From Longimicrobiales bacterium (GTDB taxonomy: Bacteria > Gemmatimonadota > Gemmatimonadetes > Longimicrobiales > Gaopeijiaceae): a stretch of DNA of 64,000 nucleotides. Positions 18,673 through 27,312 of the stretch are shown in pieces (position 1 is the stretch's first letter; the number at the start of each line of letters is the position of its first letter). A program made the translations under genes and the position numbers. The notes under the pieces are model-generated. The model worked only from the letters and a program-made list of their open reading frames with translations. It ran no database searches and was not told where the DNA came from. The stretch covers positions 2,368,501-2,432,500 of the forward strand of contig OX638356.1 of assembly GCA_951813395.1 (NCBI GenBank). Direction: 5' to 3'.

Positions 18673-18702
18673 ACTCGCCGGACGGGCCGGCGGCACGCTC
18701 CG

Positions 18703-20016
18703 TCAGCCGCTGACGACTCGCTCGAGGACAAGGGGCAATGGATCGACTGTCAGCCGGTCGGCGACCTTGACCGCGTCTTCCAGGACCCTGGCCCCAACGA
18801 ACAGGTCGTCGGGCGAGGCGCCGTGGACGATGGCCAGAGGATCACCGCGCGACACCCGGTCGCCCACCCGGGCACACAGTTCGAAGCCGACCCCGGGATC
18901 GATGTCCTGATCCTGGCGCGTCCGGCCTCCGCCCAATGGGATCACGCCATACCCGAAGGCCCGGGGATCGATTCCCGCGACGACCCCTCCTCTGTTCGCG
19001 GTAACGACCTTGGTCATTGGCGCGACCGGCAGCCCGCAGTCGTCCCTCGATAGACGCAACGTGCCCCCCTGGGCTCTCACAAGCCGCCGGAACCTCTCCA
19101 GCGCACCTCCGCCCGCCAGAACGTCGGCCGCGCGTCTGCGACCCTCCGCCAACGTCAGGACAAGACCTGACGAGACCGCCATCTCTCCGGCCAGTTCGCA
19201 CACCAGGTCGCGAAGGTCGTCCGGTCCCTTGCCTGCAAGGCACGCCACCGATTCACGGACCTCAAGGGCGTTGCCGACCGACCGCCCCAGCGGACGATCC
19301 ATCGCCGACAGAACCGCCGTCACGGCCAGACCGCGGGCGCGCCCGACGCCGACCATCGCCCGGGCGAGTCTCCTGGCGTCTTCGGTTCGAGAGAGGAAGG
19401 CGCCCGAGCCCACCTTGACGTCCAGGACGAGGCCATCCAGGCTTTCCGCCAGCTTCTTGGACATGATCGACGCCGTGATCAGCGGAAGCGACGGTACGGT
19501 GGCCGTGACGTCACGCAGCGCGTACAGGCGCCGGTCCAGCGGCGCGATCTCATCCGTCTGGCCGATCATTGCGCACCCGACCGAATCGAGGATCCCGTTG
19601 AAGCGTCCCAGCGACATGCGGGTTCGAAAGCCGGGAATCGATTCGAGTTTGTCCAGGGTCCCGCCCGTGTGCCCAAGGCTCCGTCCCGACATCATCGGCA
19701 CGATCATGCCCATCTCCGCCGCCAGAGGGGCGAGCACGATCGATACCTTGTCCCCCACTCCACCGGTAGAGTGCTTGTCCACCCGTGGACCCGGCGCATC
19801 GCTTCTGTCGAGAACATCGCCGGAGCGCAGCATGACCTCGACCAGCGTCTCCAGCTCCGAATCGTCGAGCCCCCTGAAGTACACGGCCATGAGGAACGCG
19901 GCCATCTGGTCGTCCCCGACGTCGCCCTGCAGGTAGCCCTTCAGCAGGGCCTCCAGCTCCAGCCGGGACAGGGCATGGCCGTCCCGTTTGCGGGCGATCA
20001 GTTGCTGGGGGATCAT
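18703..20016 (-). CDS. deoA: Thymidine/pyrimidine-nucleoside phosphorylase
   Basis: A 437-residue nucleoside phosphorylase that converts (deoxy)pyrimidine nucleosides and phosphate to base and (deoxy)ribose-1-phosphate. Visible features: RVDKHSTGGVGDKVSI (phosphate site), SGRSLGHTGGTLDKLE, ITASIMSKKLAESLD and VLDVKVGSGAF (substrate Lys/Ser). DeoA and Pdp cannot be separated reliably by eye; Pdp is the alternative. The ATG at 20016 directly abuts GGAAGG, so the ribosome site is unusually close. It converges on the DUF3343 gene and follows the direction of the downstream half of the S9 peptidase cluster. Confidence 0.93.
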   Translation of the reverse strand: MIPQQLIARKRDGHALSRLELEALLKGYLQGDVGDDQMAAFLMAVYFRGLDDSELETLVEVMLRSGDVLDRSDAPGPRVDKHSTGGVGDKVSIVLAPLAAEMGMIVPMMSGRSLGHTGGTLDKLESIPGFRTRMSLGRFNGILDSVGCAMIGQTDEIAPLDRRLYALRDVTATVPSLPLITASIMSKKLAESLDGLVLDVKVGSGAFLSRTEDARRLARAMVGVGRARGLAVTAVLSAMDRPLGRSVGNALEVRESVACLAGKGPDDLRDLVCELAGEMAVSSGLVLTLAEGRRRAADVLAGGGALERFRRLVRAQGGTLRLSRDDCGLPVAPMTKVVTANRGGVVAGIDPRAFGYGVIPLGGGRTRQDQDIDPGVGFELCARVGDRVSRGDPLAIVHGASPDDLFVGARVLEDAVKVADRLTVDPLPLVLERVVSG

Positions 20017-20109
20017 CCTTCCACGCTCGGGGCGCCGCCGCTCGACGCCGCCGCAGCGCCTGCCAGGTGGCCGATGGAGGGCAGCCTCAGCACGGCTTCC
20101 CCCGACCGA

Positions 20110-22164
20110 TCACGATATCGCCGCCACTTCCTTCTCTGCGCCCGCGTCCGGACGTGCCGGCGGCTCCCAGTCCATGCCCCTGACGTACCGCTGCAGCCAC
20201 CGCATCTCCTCGACCAACAGGGTGCGGCGGTGCCTGGGTTCCCGGATGCCGTGACCCTCGCGCGGGAAGAGGATGAAGCGCGCCTCCACGCCCAGGTGAC
20301 GAAGCCCGGCGAAAAAGTTCATGGACTGCTCCATCGTGTCGGTGCGATCCTCGGTCCCGTGGAACAGGATGGTCGGGGTGCTCACCCGGTCGAGGTGGCT
20401 GTAGGCCGAGCGCTCGGTCCAGTAGTCGGCATTCGACCAGGGATCACCCCCGAGGTACCAGCGCGCGACGTCGAAGTTGAATCCCGCCCCGAACTCGCTC
20501 CGCCAGTCCGCGACCATCGCCCCGAGGCTCGCGGCCTTGAAACGTTCCGTTCTGGTGATCGTCCACCCGCCCAGAATGCCTCCGTAGCTCCATCCCTTGA
20601 CGGCCAGGGAGTCCGGGTGTGCCACACCCCGCTCGACTATCGCGTCGACACCGGTCATGAGGTCGTGGTAATCTCCGCCGCCAATGTCGTTCATGTTGCC
20701 GCGCAGCAGTTCGTCTCCGTAGCCGGACGAACCGCGAACGTTGGGCTGCAGCACCGCGTACCCCTGCGCGACCAGGATCTGCGCGTCGGCGTCGAACCCC
20801 CTGGTGAACACGCCGGCCGGGCCCCCGTGAATCTCGAGGACCGCCGCGCCTGGCGCCGCTCTTCCCTCGGGCCGATAGAGAATCCCCTCGATCTCCAGCC
20901 CGTCGGTGCTCTCCCAGCGAACGACCTCCGGTTCGGCCAGATTCCTCTCCGCGATTTCCGGGTTTGCCTCGGTGAGCCGCACCCTGGAATCGTCCGACAG
21001 GTCGACGAGCCACAGGTCGCCGGGTGCGCGAGGACTCGCGTGGACGAACGCCGCCATGCCGTGGAGCGCATCGAACGAGGCTCCCGATATGATGCCCTGC
21101 CCGTGGGTAAGCTGCTCCACCTCGCCCGATCGGACATCCACGCGGAAGATATTCGCGTCGGTACGGTCGAGCGCCACGATCTCGATGGACCGTCCACCGG
21201 GGTTCCAGCGATAGCTCCGTATGTCGACATCGGTGTCCGAGGCGAGCTGACGGACGTTGCCGGTCGGAATGTCGTAGTGGTAGAGATTGCCCTGGTCCAG
21301 CTCCCAGGTCTCCAGATCGGGCGCCCCGAAGGTGATCGCGCGTCCATCCGGGGACCACGCCAGTTGCGACTCGGGTGCATCGTTGTCGGTGATCTGCAGC
21401 TCCTCGCCCGTGGAGATCGTGTGCAGCACCACCTCGGTAAGATGGCCCGCGTTGCGGCGGTTCTCCTGTCGATAGACGTACACGAGGAAGTTGCCGTCCG
21501 GCGACGGGGCGTAGTCCCCGATTCGGCGGGGCCCGGGAGTGACACGCGTCGCGTCCAGCGGAGCGTCGGCCAACGAAACCGTCACGCGCCAGACGCCGTT
21601 CCACGACCCCCGGGTCTGGCCGTTCGGCCCCTCGTCGATGAACACGGCGTCGTCTCCCTTCTTGCGTTCCTCCTCCACATCGTCGGGAAGCGAATCGTTG
21701 GCCAGGAAGAACACCGATGCCCCGTCCTCCGACCAGCGGTAGCTTCCCACGGCCGTCGGGTGCCTGGTCAGCTGAACGGCCTCTCCGCCGTCGACCGGGA
21801 GCACGAAGAGCTGCCGCACCTTGTCGCTGTCCCCGACCGGACGGGTGAACGAAACCCACCGTCCGTCGGGAGACCACTCAGGGTTGCTGTCGTCGGCGGA
21901 ACCCGTGAACGGGCGAGCGCCTTCGCCATCCGCTCCAACCACCCAGATCCGGCTCTTCCGCTTGTTCTCGTCCCAGTCCAGTTCGTCCTTCACAAAAAGA
22001 ATCCGCGTGCCGTCCGGGGCCAGCTTCGGACCCGACACGCGCACCATGTCGATGGCGTCGTCGACGGTGAAGGCAGCGGCATCGGCCGCCTGGCCGGCCG
22101 CCGGAGAAGGGCCGATGCAGCCCAGGAGGACGAGAAAGGACCACTTGCTGGGGTGAATGCGCAT
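20110..22164 (-). CDS. Secreted S9-family prolyl oligopeptidase-type peptidase
   Basis: A 684-residue two-domain peptidase. The leader MRIHPSKWSFLVLLGC could be a lipoprotein signal (VLLGC) or a normal signal peptide. Residues about 30-400 form a WD40-like propeller (repeats such as NPEWSPDGRWVSF and QLAWSPDGRAITF). The C-terminal alpha/beta hydrolase has GWSYGG (catalytic Ser), ILFHGTEDRTD (Asp) and REGHGI (His). These enzymes cut oligopeptides in the periplasm, supporting protein feeding. A second S9 gene lies 0.6 kb away in the opposite direction, with a small lipoprotein gene between. Confidence 0.93.
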   Translation of the reverse strand: MRIHPSKWSFLVLLGCIGPSPAAGQAADAAAFTVDDAIDMVRVSGPKLAPDGTRILFVKDELDWDENKRKSRIWVVGADGEGARPFTGSADDSNPEWSPDGRWVSFTRPVGDSDKVRQLFVLPVDGGEAVQLTRHPTAVGSYRWSEDGASVFFLANDSLPDDVEEERKKGDDAVFIDEGPNGQTRGSWNGVWRVTVSLADAPLDATRVTPGPRRIGDYAPSPDGNFLVYVYRQENRRNAGHLTEVVLHTISTGEELQITDNDAPESQLAWSPDGRAITFGAPDLETWELDQGNLYHYDIPTGNVRQLASDTDVDIRSYRWNPGGRSIEIVALDRTDANIFRVDVRSGEVEQLTHGQGIISGASFDALHGMAAFVHASPRAPGDLWLVDLSDDSRVRLTEANPEIAERNLAEPEVVRWESTDGLEIEGILYRPEGRAAPGAAVLEIHGGPAGVFTRGFDADAQILVAQGYAVLQPNVRGSSGYGDELLRGNMNDIGGGDYHDLMTGVDAIVERGVAHPDSLAVKGWSYGGILGGWTITRTERFKAASLGAMVADWRSEFGAGFNFDVARWYLGGDPWSNADYWTERSAYSHLDRVSTPTILFHGTEDRTDTMEQSMNFFAGLRHLGVEARFILFPREGHGIREPRHRRTLLVEEMRWLQRYVRGMDWEPPARPDAGAEKEVAAIS

Positions 22165-22272
22165 GTTGGTGCTCCCGAAAAGCGTTTACCTGCTGTCAGC
22201 CCTCTGATAATAGGCAGGCAATGCCTCGGGGGCATCCGGGTGCCGTGCTCGCCGGCTGGCGGCCCCGGACTG

Positions 22273-22656
22273 CTATCTGGCCTGGATAATCAGCTCCAGC
22301 AGTTCTCCCGGCCCCACCGGCATCGTTTCGGTGAGGAATTCGGAGCCCGCGAGGAACTTCACGCGCAGCTGAATGTCGGGAAGCGGCCACCGGGTCTGGA
22401 AGGTCGCTTCACCCTTTCCGGGCACGATCCCCAGGCGACGGGACGCCCCCCCTCGCACGGTATAGACGGTAGCCTGGCTGAAGTTGTTGTTCCGCACCAG
22501 GATCTCAATGTCTTCCGAAGCTCGCGGATCCCCCTCCACGGGGTTCGTCCTTGTACCGTTCGCGGACGCGCACGCGCCCAGGAGCGCAAGCGCCATCGCG
22601 GCAACCGCGTGAAGAGGAAAGCGATGCCCCGTCCGTGCTGAACGCCCGTTCCACAT
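22273..22656 (-). CDS. Small hypothetical lipoprotein
   Basis: A 127-residue protein with signal peptide and lipobox LALLGAC (Cys about residue 30). The mature part is predicted mostly beta (IEILVRNNNFSQATVYTVR, RRLGIVPGKGEATF, LRVKFLAGSEFLTETMPVG, LLELIIQ), like a single small sandwich domain. The ATG at 22656 is preceded by AGGAG at six bases. It lies between two S9 peptidases; a link to them is only positional. Confidence 0.8.
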   Translation of the reverse strand: MWNGRSARTGHRFPLHAVAAMALALLGACASANGTRTNPVEGDPRASEDIEILVRNNNFSQATVYTVRGGASRRLGIVPGKGEATFQTRWPLPDIQLRVKFLAGSEFLTETMPVGPGELLELIIQAR

Positions 22657-22785
22657 AATCGGCTCCTGTTTTCGCGAGACCCCGGGACCTGCGTGACCGG
22701 ATTGCTCGCCTGTGCCGGTCACCGTGGGTATTGTAGTCTCCACTGCTCCATTCAACATGCGCACACAGTTCCACAGGAGGTAACC

Positions 22786-24852
22786 GTGCGGCCCTTCTTC
22801 GTCTACCCCGCTGTCGCCCTTTTGGTTGCATCTCCCCTCGCGGCCCAGTCCGGCCGCCTGACCGAAATCGACGTCTTCGACCTCGAATACGCCGGCGACC
22901 CGAGGATCTCTCCGGACGGCGACCAGGTCGTGTACGCGCGCCAGTACGCCGACGTCATGACCGATATGAACTACTCCAACCTGTGGCTGATCGGATCCGA
23001 CGGCGGCGATCATCGCCCCCTGACGACCGGCAAGTTCACCGACCACAGCCCACGCTGGTCCCCGGACGGGTCGAGAATCGCGTACATGTCGAACCGGGAC
23101 GGAACGCCGCAGATCTACATGCACTGGCTGGAGACCGGACAGACGGCGGCCATCACCAACCTCACGGACCCCGCGACCGGCCTCTCCTGGTCTCCGGACG
23201 GATCGCTCCTGGCGTTTCACAAGCTGGTTCCCGAGGCACCCCTGACCATCGGGCAGCTCCCCGCCGCCCCCGCGGGCGCGCAGTGGGCCGAACCGGCGAA
23301 GTACACGGACAAGCTGGTGTTCCGCTTCGACGGACTGGGTGACCTGCCGTCCGGATACTGGCATCTCTTCGTCATCCCGGCGGAAGGCGGCACGCCGAGA
23401 CAGCTCACCTCCGGCGACAGGCACTACAACGGCGGCTTCTTCGGCGCCCAGGGAGGCGCACCGCAGTGGGCCCCTGCATCCGATGCCATCGTGCTGTCGG
23501 CGAACCTGCGGGAAGACTGGGAGTTGGAGTGGGGGGACTCCGAGGTCTACGAGGTCTCGGTCGCTGACGCGGGCGTCCGGGCGCTGACCGACCGGCGGGG
23601 ACCCGACTCATCGCCGACGGTGTCGCCGGACGGCAGGCGGGTGGCCTATCTCGGCTACGACGACCGGTACCAGGGATACCAGGTTACGCGGCTCCACGTG
23701 ATGGACCGTGACGGCTCGAACCCGCGGACGGTGAGCGGCGGCCTGGACCGATCCGTCTACCAGATCCGCTGGGCGCCCGGGGGCGACGGCATCTACGGGC
23801 TCTACGACGACGAGGGGAACACGAAGCTCGCCCTCTTCCAGCTGGACGGCACCCACGAAGTCATTGCCGAGGACGGTGGAAGCGGGTTCATGGCGTACGG
23901 CGGCTTTGGCGTATCGTACACCGTGGCGGGCGACGGGACGTTCGCCTTCACCACCAGCCGTCCGGACCGGCCGGGAGACGTGATGGTCGGCGGGAGCGGC
24001 GGCGCCAACCGGGTCGTCACCGCCGTCAACGCCGATCTGTTCGCCGGCAAGACGCTGGGCGCCGTCGAGGAGATCTGGTGGGAGTCGTCGCGCGATGGCC
24101 GTCCGGTCCAGGGCTGGATCATGAAGCCTCCGGATTTCGATCCGGAAAACGAGTACCCCCTCATCCTCGAGATACACGGAGGCCCATTCGCCAACTACGG
24201 CGACCGCTTCGATGTCGAGAAGCAGCTTATGGCTTCCCACGGCTTCGTGGTCTTCTACGCCAACCCTCGCGGCAGCACCAGCTACGGCGAGGAGTTCGGC
24301 AACCTCATACACCACGCCTATCCCGGCGACGACTTCCATGACCTTGATTCCGGCGTCGACGCCGTCATCGCGCAGGGCTACATCGACGAGGACAACCTTT
24401 TCGTCACCGGGGGCAGCGGCGGCGGCGTGCTGACCGCGTGGATGATCGGGAACACCGACCGGTTCAAGGCCGCGGTGTCCTTCTACCCCGTGATCAACTG
24501 GTACAGCTTCTCGCTGACCGCCGACATGTCTCCGATGGCCGTCAGGTACTGGTTCCCGGGGTTGCCGTGGGACAACGTCGAGCACTACGAAAGCCGGTCA
24601 CTGCTGTCCGTGGTGAACGACGTGACCACGCCAACGCTGATCATGACGGGTGAGGAGGACTGGCGCACCCCCATGTCGGAGTCGGAGCAGTACTACAAGG
24701 CCCTCAAGCTGGTGGGCGTCGACGCCGTGCTCGTTCGCGTCCCGGGCGAGGCCCACGGCATCTGGGGGCGCCCGTCCCACGGCATGGCGAAGATCACGAC
24801 CGTGAAGGGATGGTTCGACAAGTACGCCACGGAGCGCAGGCCGGTGTCGTAG
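22786..24852 (+). CDS. Secreted S9-family peptidase (acylaminoacyl-peptidase-like)
   Basis: A 688-residue secreted peptidase with signal peptide (FFVYPAVALLVASPLAAQ). The propeller shows LEYAGDPRISPDGDQVVYAR, PRWSPDGSRIAYMS and LSWSPDGSLLAF; the hydrolase domain shows ILEIHGGPFANYG (oxyanion region), TGGSGGGVLTAWM (catalytic Ser), TLIMTGEEDWRTP (Asp) and PGEAHGIWGRPSH (His). The start is GTG 22786 behind a strong AGGAGG. It differs from the neighbour at 20110 in the GGSGGG nucleophile elbow, so it is a distinct S9 subfamily and not a recent duplicate. Confidence 0.94.
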   Translation: MRPFFVYPAVALLVASPLAAQSGRLTEIDVFDLEYAGDPRISPDGDQVVYARQYADVMTDMNYSNLWLIGSDGGDHRPLTTGKFTDHSPRWSPDGSRIAYMSNRDGTPQIYMHWLETGQTAAITNLTDPATGLSWSPDGSLLAFHKLVPEAPLTIGQLPAAPAGAQWAEPAKYTDKLVFRFDGLGDLPSGYWHLFVIPAEGGTPRQLTSGDRHYNGGFFGAQGGAPQWAPASDAIVLSANLREDWELEWGDSEVYEVSVADAGVRALTDRRGPDSSPTVSPDGRRVAYLGYDDRYQGYQVTRLHVMDRDGSNPRTVSGGLDRSVYQIRWAPGGDGIYGLYDDEGNTKLALFQLDGTHEVIAEDGGSGFMAYGGFGVSYTVAGDGTFAFTTSRPDRPGDVMVGGSGGANRVVTAVNADLFAGKTLGAVEEIWWESSRDGRPVQGWIMKPPDFDPENEYPLILEIHGGPFANYGDRFDVEKQLMASHGFVVFYANPRGSTSYGEEFGNLIHHAYPGDDFHDLDSGVDAVIAQGYIDEDNLFVTGGSGGGVLTAWMIGNTDRFKAAVSFYPVINWYSFSLTADMSPMAVRYWFPGLPWDNVEHYESRSLLSVVNDVTTPTLIMTGEEDWRTPMSESEQYYKALKLVGVDAVLVRVPGEAHGIWGRPSHGMAKITTVKGWFDKYATERRPVS

Positions 24853-24917
24853 CCGTGGGCCGACATTGAAATAGTCAGGGTGCGCGCGGAGATCTCCGGG
24901 AACGCGCCTGCCTGGTG

Positions 24918-26219
<1,302 letters not shown>

Positions 26220-26277
26220 CAGATCTCCGGATCGGGCCGGCGCCGGGTCGGGGGAACGGATCGTGTGTGCAGCCCTT

Positions 26278-26305
26278 ATTCTACCACGGAACGCAAATCT
26301 GCGAA
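26278..26305 (-). promoter_or_regulatory. Candidate sigma-70-type promoter of gltA
   Basis: Minus strand: TTCGCA (26305-26300), 16-base spacer, TAGAAT (26283-26278). Matches are 4/6 and 5/6. Expected transcription start is about 26271, giving a leader of about 50 nt before the gltA ATG. Confidence 0.45.
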
Positions 26306-26318
26306 ATCGTTGTGAATC

Positions 26319-26780
26319 CTACGGCTCGACCCGCTCGAACACTCCCCGATTGCCGTCCTTGTCGAACGCGAGAACATCGTACGGGCGCGGATTCGCACCT
26401 TCCATCCCGGGGGATCCGATGGGCATCCCCGGCACGGCGATTCCAAGGGCCGCGGGAGCCTCGTCGAGAAACGCCCGCACGACGCGGGCGGGAACGTGGC
26501 CCTCGATCACGTAGTCGCCAACGAGGGCGGTATGGCACGACGCCAGGTCCAGCGGAACCCCGGTCTGCCGCTTCACGGCGGTGATGTCCATCACATTCTC
26601 GACGCTCACGGTGAAGCCCGCGGCCCTCATGTGGTCCACCCACTTGGCGCAACATCCGCACGTGGCGGTCTTGTAGACGTGCATCTCGGCGTCGGTGTCC
26701 GGCCCGGCCGGCCGGAACGACGCGACCAGGGCCGCGCCGCCGATGAGCAGGATCCCCGCAAGCAGCTTCTTCATGTTCAT
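26319..26780 (-). CDS. DUF411 secreted metal-binding protein
   Basis: A 153-residue protein with an N-terminal membrane/signal segment (LLAGILLIGGAALVASF) and a DUF411 domain: HVYKTATCGCCAKWVDHMRA with Cys41, Cys43 and Cys44, then CHTALVGDYVIEGHVPA and FLDEAPAALGIAVPGMPIGS. Family members occur with copper and silver resistance genes and are thought to bind metal in the periplasm. Here it is alone, between gltA and tRNA-Leu. ATG 26780 (MNMKK) follows GGAAGG at ten bases; ATG 26774 is the alternative. Confidence 0.9.
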   Translation of the reverse strand: MNMKKLLAGILLIGGAALVASFRPAGPDTDAEMHVYKTATCGCCAKWVDHMRAAGFTVSVENVMDITAVKRQTGVPLDLASCHTALVGDYVIEGHVPARVVRAFLDEAPAALGIAVPGMPIGSPGMEGANPRPYDVLAFDKDGNRGVFERVEP

Positions 26781-26813
26781 CCGGTGCGTCCCTTCCTTCG
26801 GTGAGAGAGACCA

Positions 26814-26819
26814 AATATA
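26814..26819 (-). promoter_or_regulatory. Candidate -10 box (TATATT) of the DUF411 gene
   Basis: TATATTTGG on the minus strand, 33 bases before the ATG. TATATT matches the -10 consensus 5/6, and TATATTTG also fits the TAnnTTTG element known from Bacteroidota. No clear -35 is seen in the GC-rich stretch upstream. Confidence 0.4.
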
Positions 26820-27021
26820 GCCCGCGCCCGGCCCGCCCAGAAAGCGCCCAGGCCGGCCATTCGGGTTTTCGTCCCATACACGCATGGCCGTGGCCCGCCT
26901 CGTGGTGCCGCGACCCCGAATGGGTACAACCCCGGCCTCCCGTCACCTCCGTCGTCGCCGGCAAGCGCGGCCATCGTGCATTGTGTCCGCCGGTGGCCGC
27001 AGAGCGCGATCCGCCCGGGAG

Positions 27022-27105
27022 TGCCGAGGGAGGGACTCGAACCCTCACGCCCGCAAGGGCAAAGGTTTTTGAGACCTTCGCGTCTACCGGTTCCGCCACC
27101 TCGGC
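27022..27105 (-). tRNA. tRNA-Leu (anticodon CAA)
   Basis: A class II tRNA of 84 nt read on the minus strand. The acceptor arms GCCGAGG (27105-27099) and CCTCGGC (27029-27023) pair fully, with discriminator A at 27022. The anticodon arm is AAGGT-CTCAAAA-ACCTT, so the anticodon is CAA, reading UUG. The long variable arm (TGCCCTTGCGGGCGTG) and the T arm GAGGG-TTCGAGT-CCCTC identify tRNA-Leu. The 3' CCA is not encoded. Several protein-like frames crossing this locus are artefacts of the tRNA. Confidence 0.95.
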
Positions 27106-27143
27106 CCGGGTGCGCCGCCCGCAAGCGCGATCGCACCGGAACT

Positions 27144-27172
27144 ATGTTACTCCAGCAACCCCCGTTGTTGAA
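27144..27172 (-). promoter_or_regulatory. Candidate promoter of tRNA-Leu
   Basis: Minus strand: TTCAAC (27172-27167), 17-base spacer, TAACAT (27149-27144), about 39 bases before the tRNA 5' end. The -10 matches 4/6 and the -35 only 3/6. Confidence 0.3.
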
Positions 27173-27312
27173 CCCTGTGCGCCCCACAGGCCCGGACGCA
27201 TCGGTGCTCCGCTGGGGCCGCGATGCCTCCGCGACCCGGCAACGGGCATTGAGTTCGGTGTTTCCCGTCGCCATGCTTCGTGTACGGCACCGACCAACCC
27301 GAAAGGACGCGA

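Noticed and set aside
19669-22641. 990-codon plus-strand frame opposite the phosphorylase and S9 peptidase genes
   Set aside because: It spans two well-supported minus-strand genes and reads as the antisense shadow of both.
24882-24895. CGGAGATCTCCG palindrome between the S9 peptidase and gltA stops as an operator
   Set aside because: It lies between two converging gene ends, where an operator is unlikely, and no second copy was seen.
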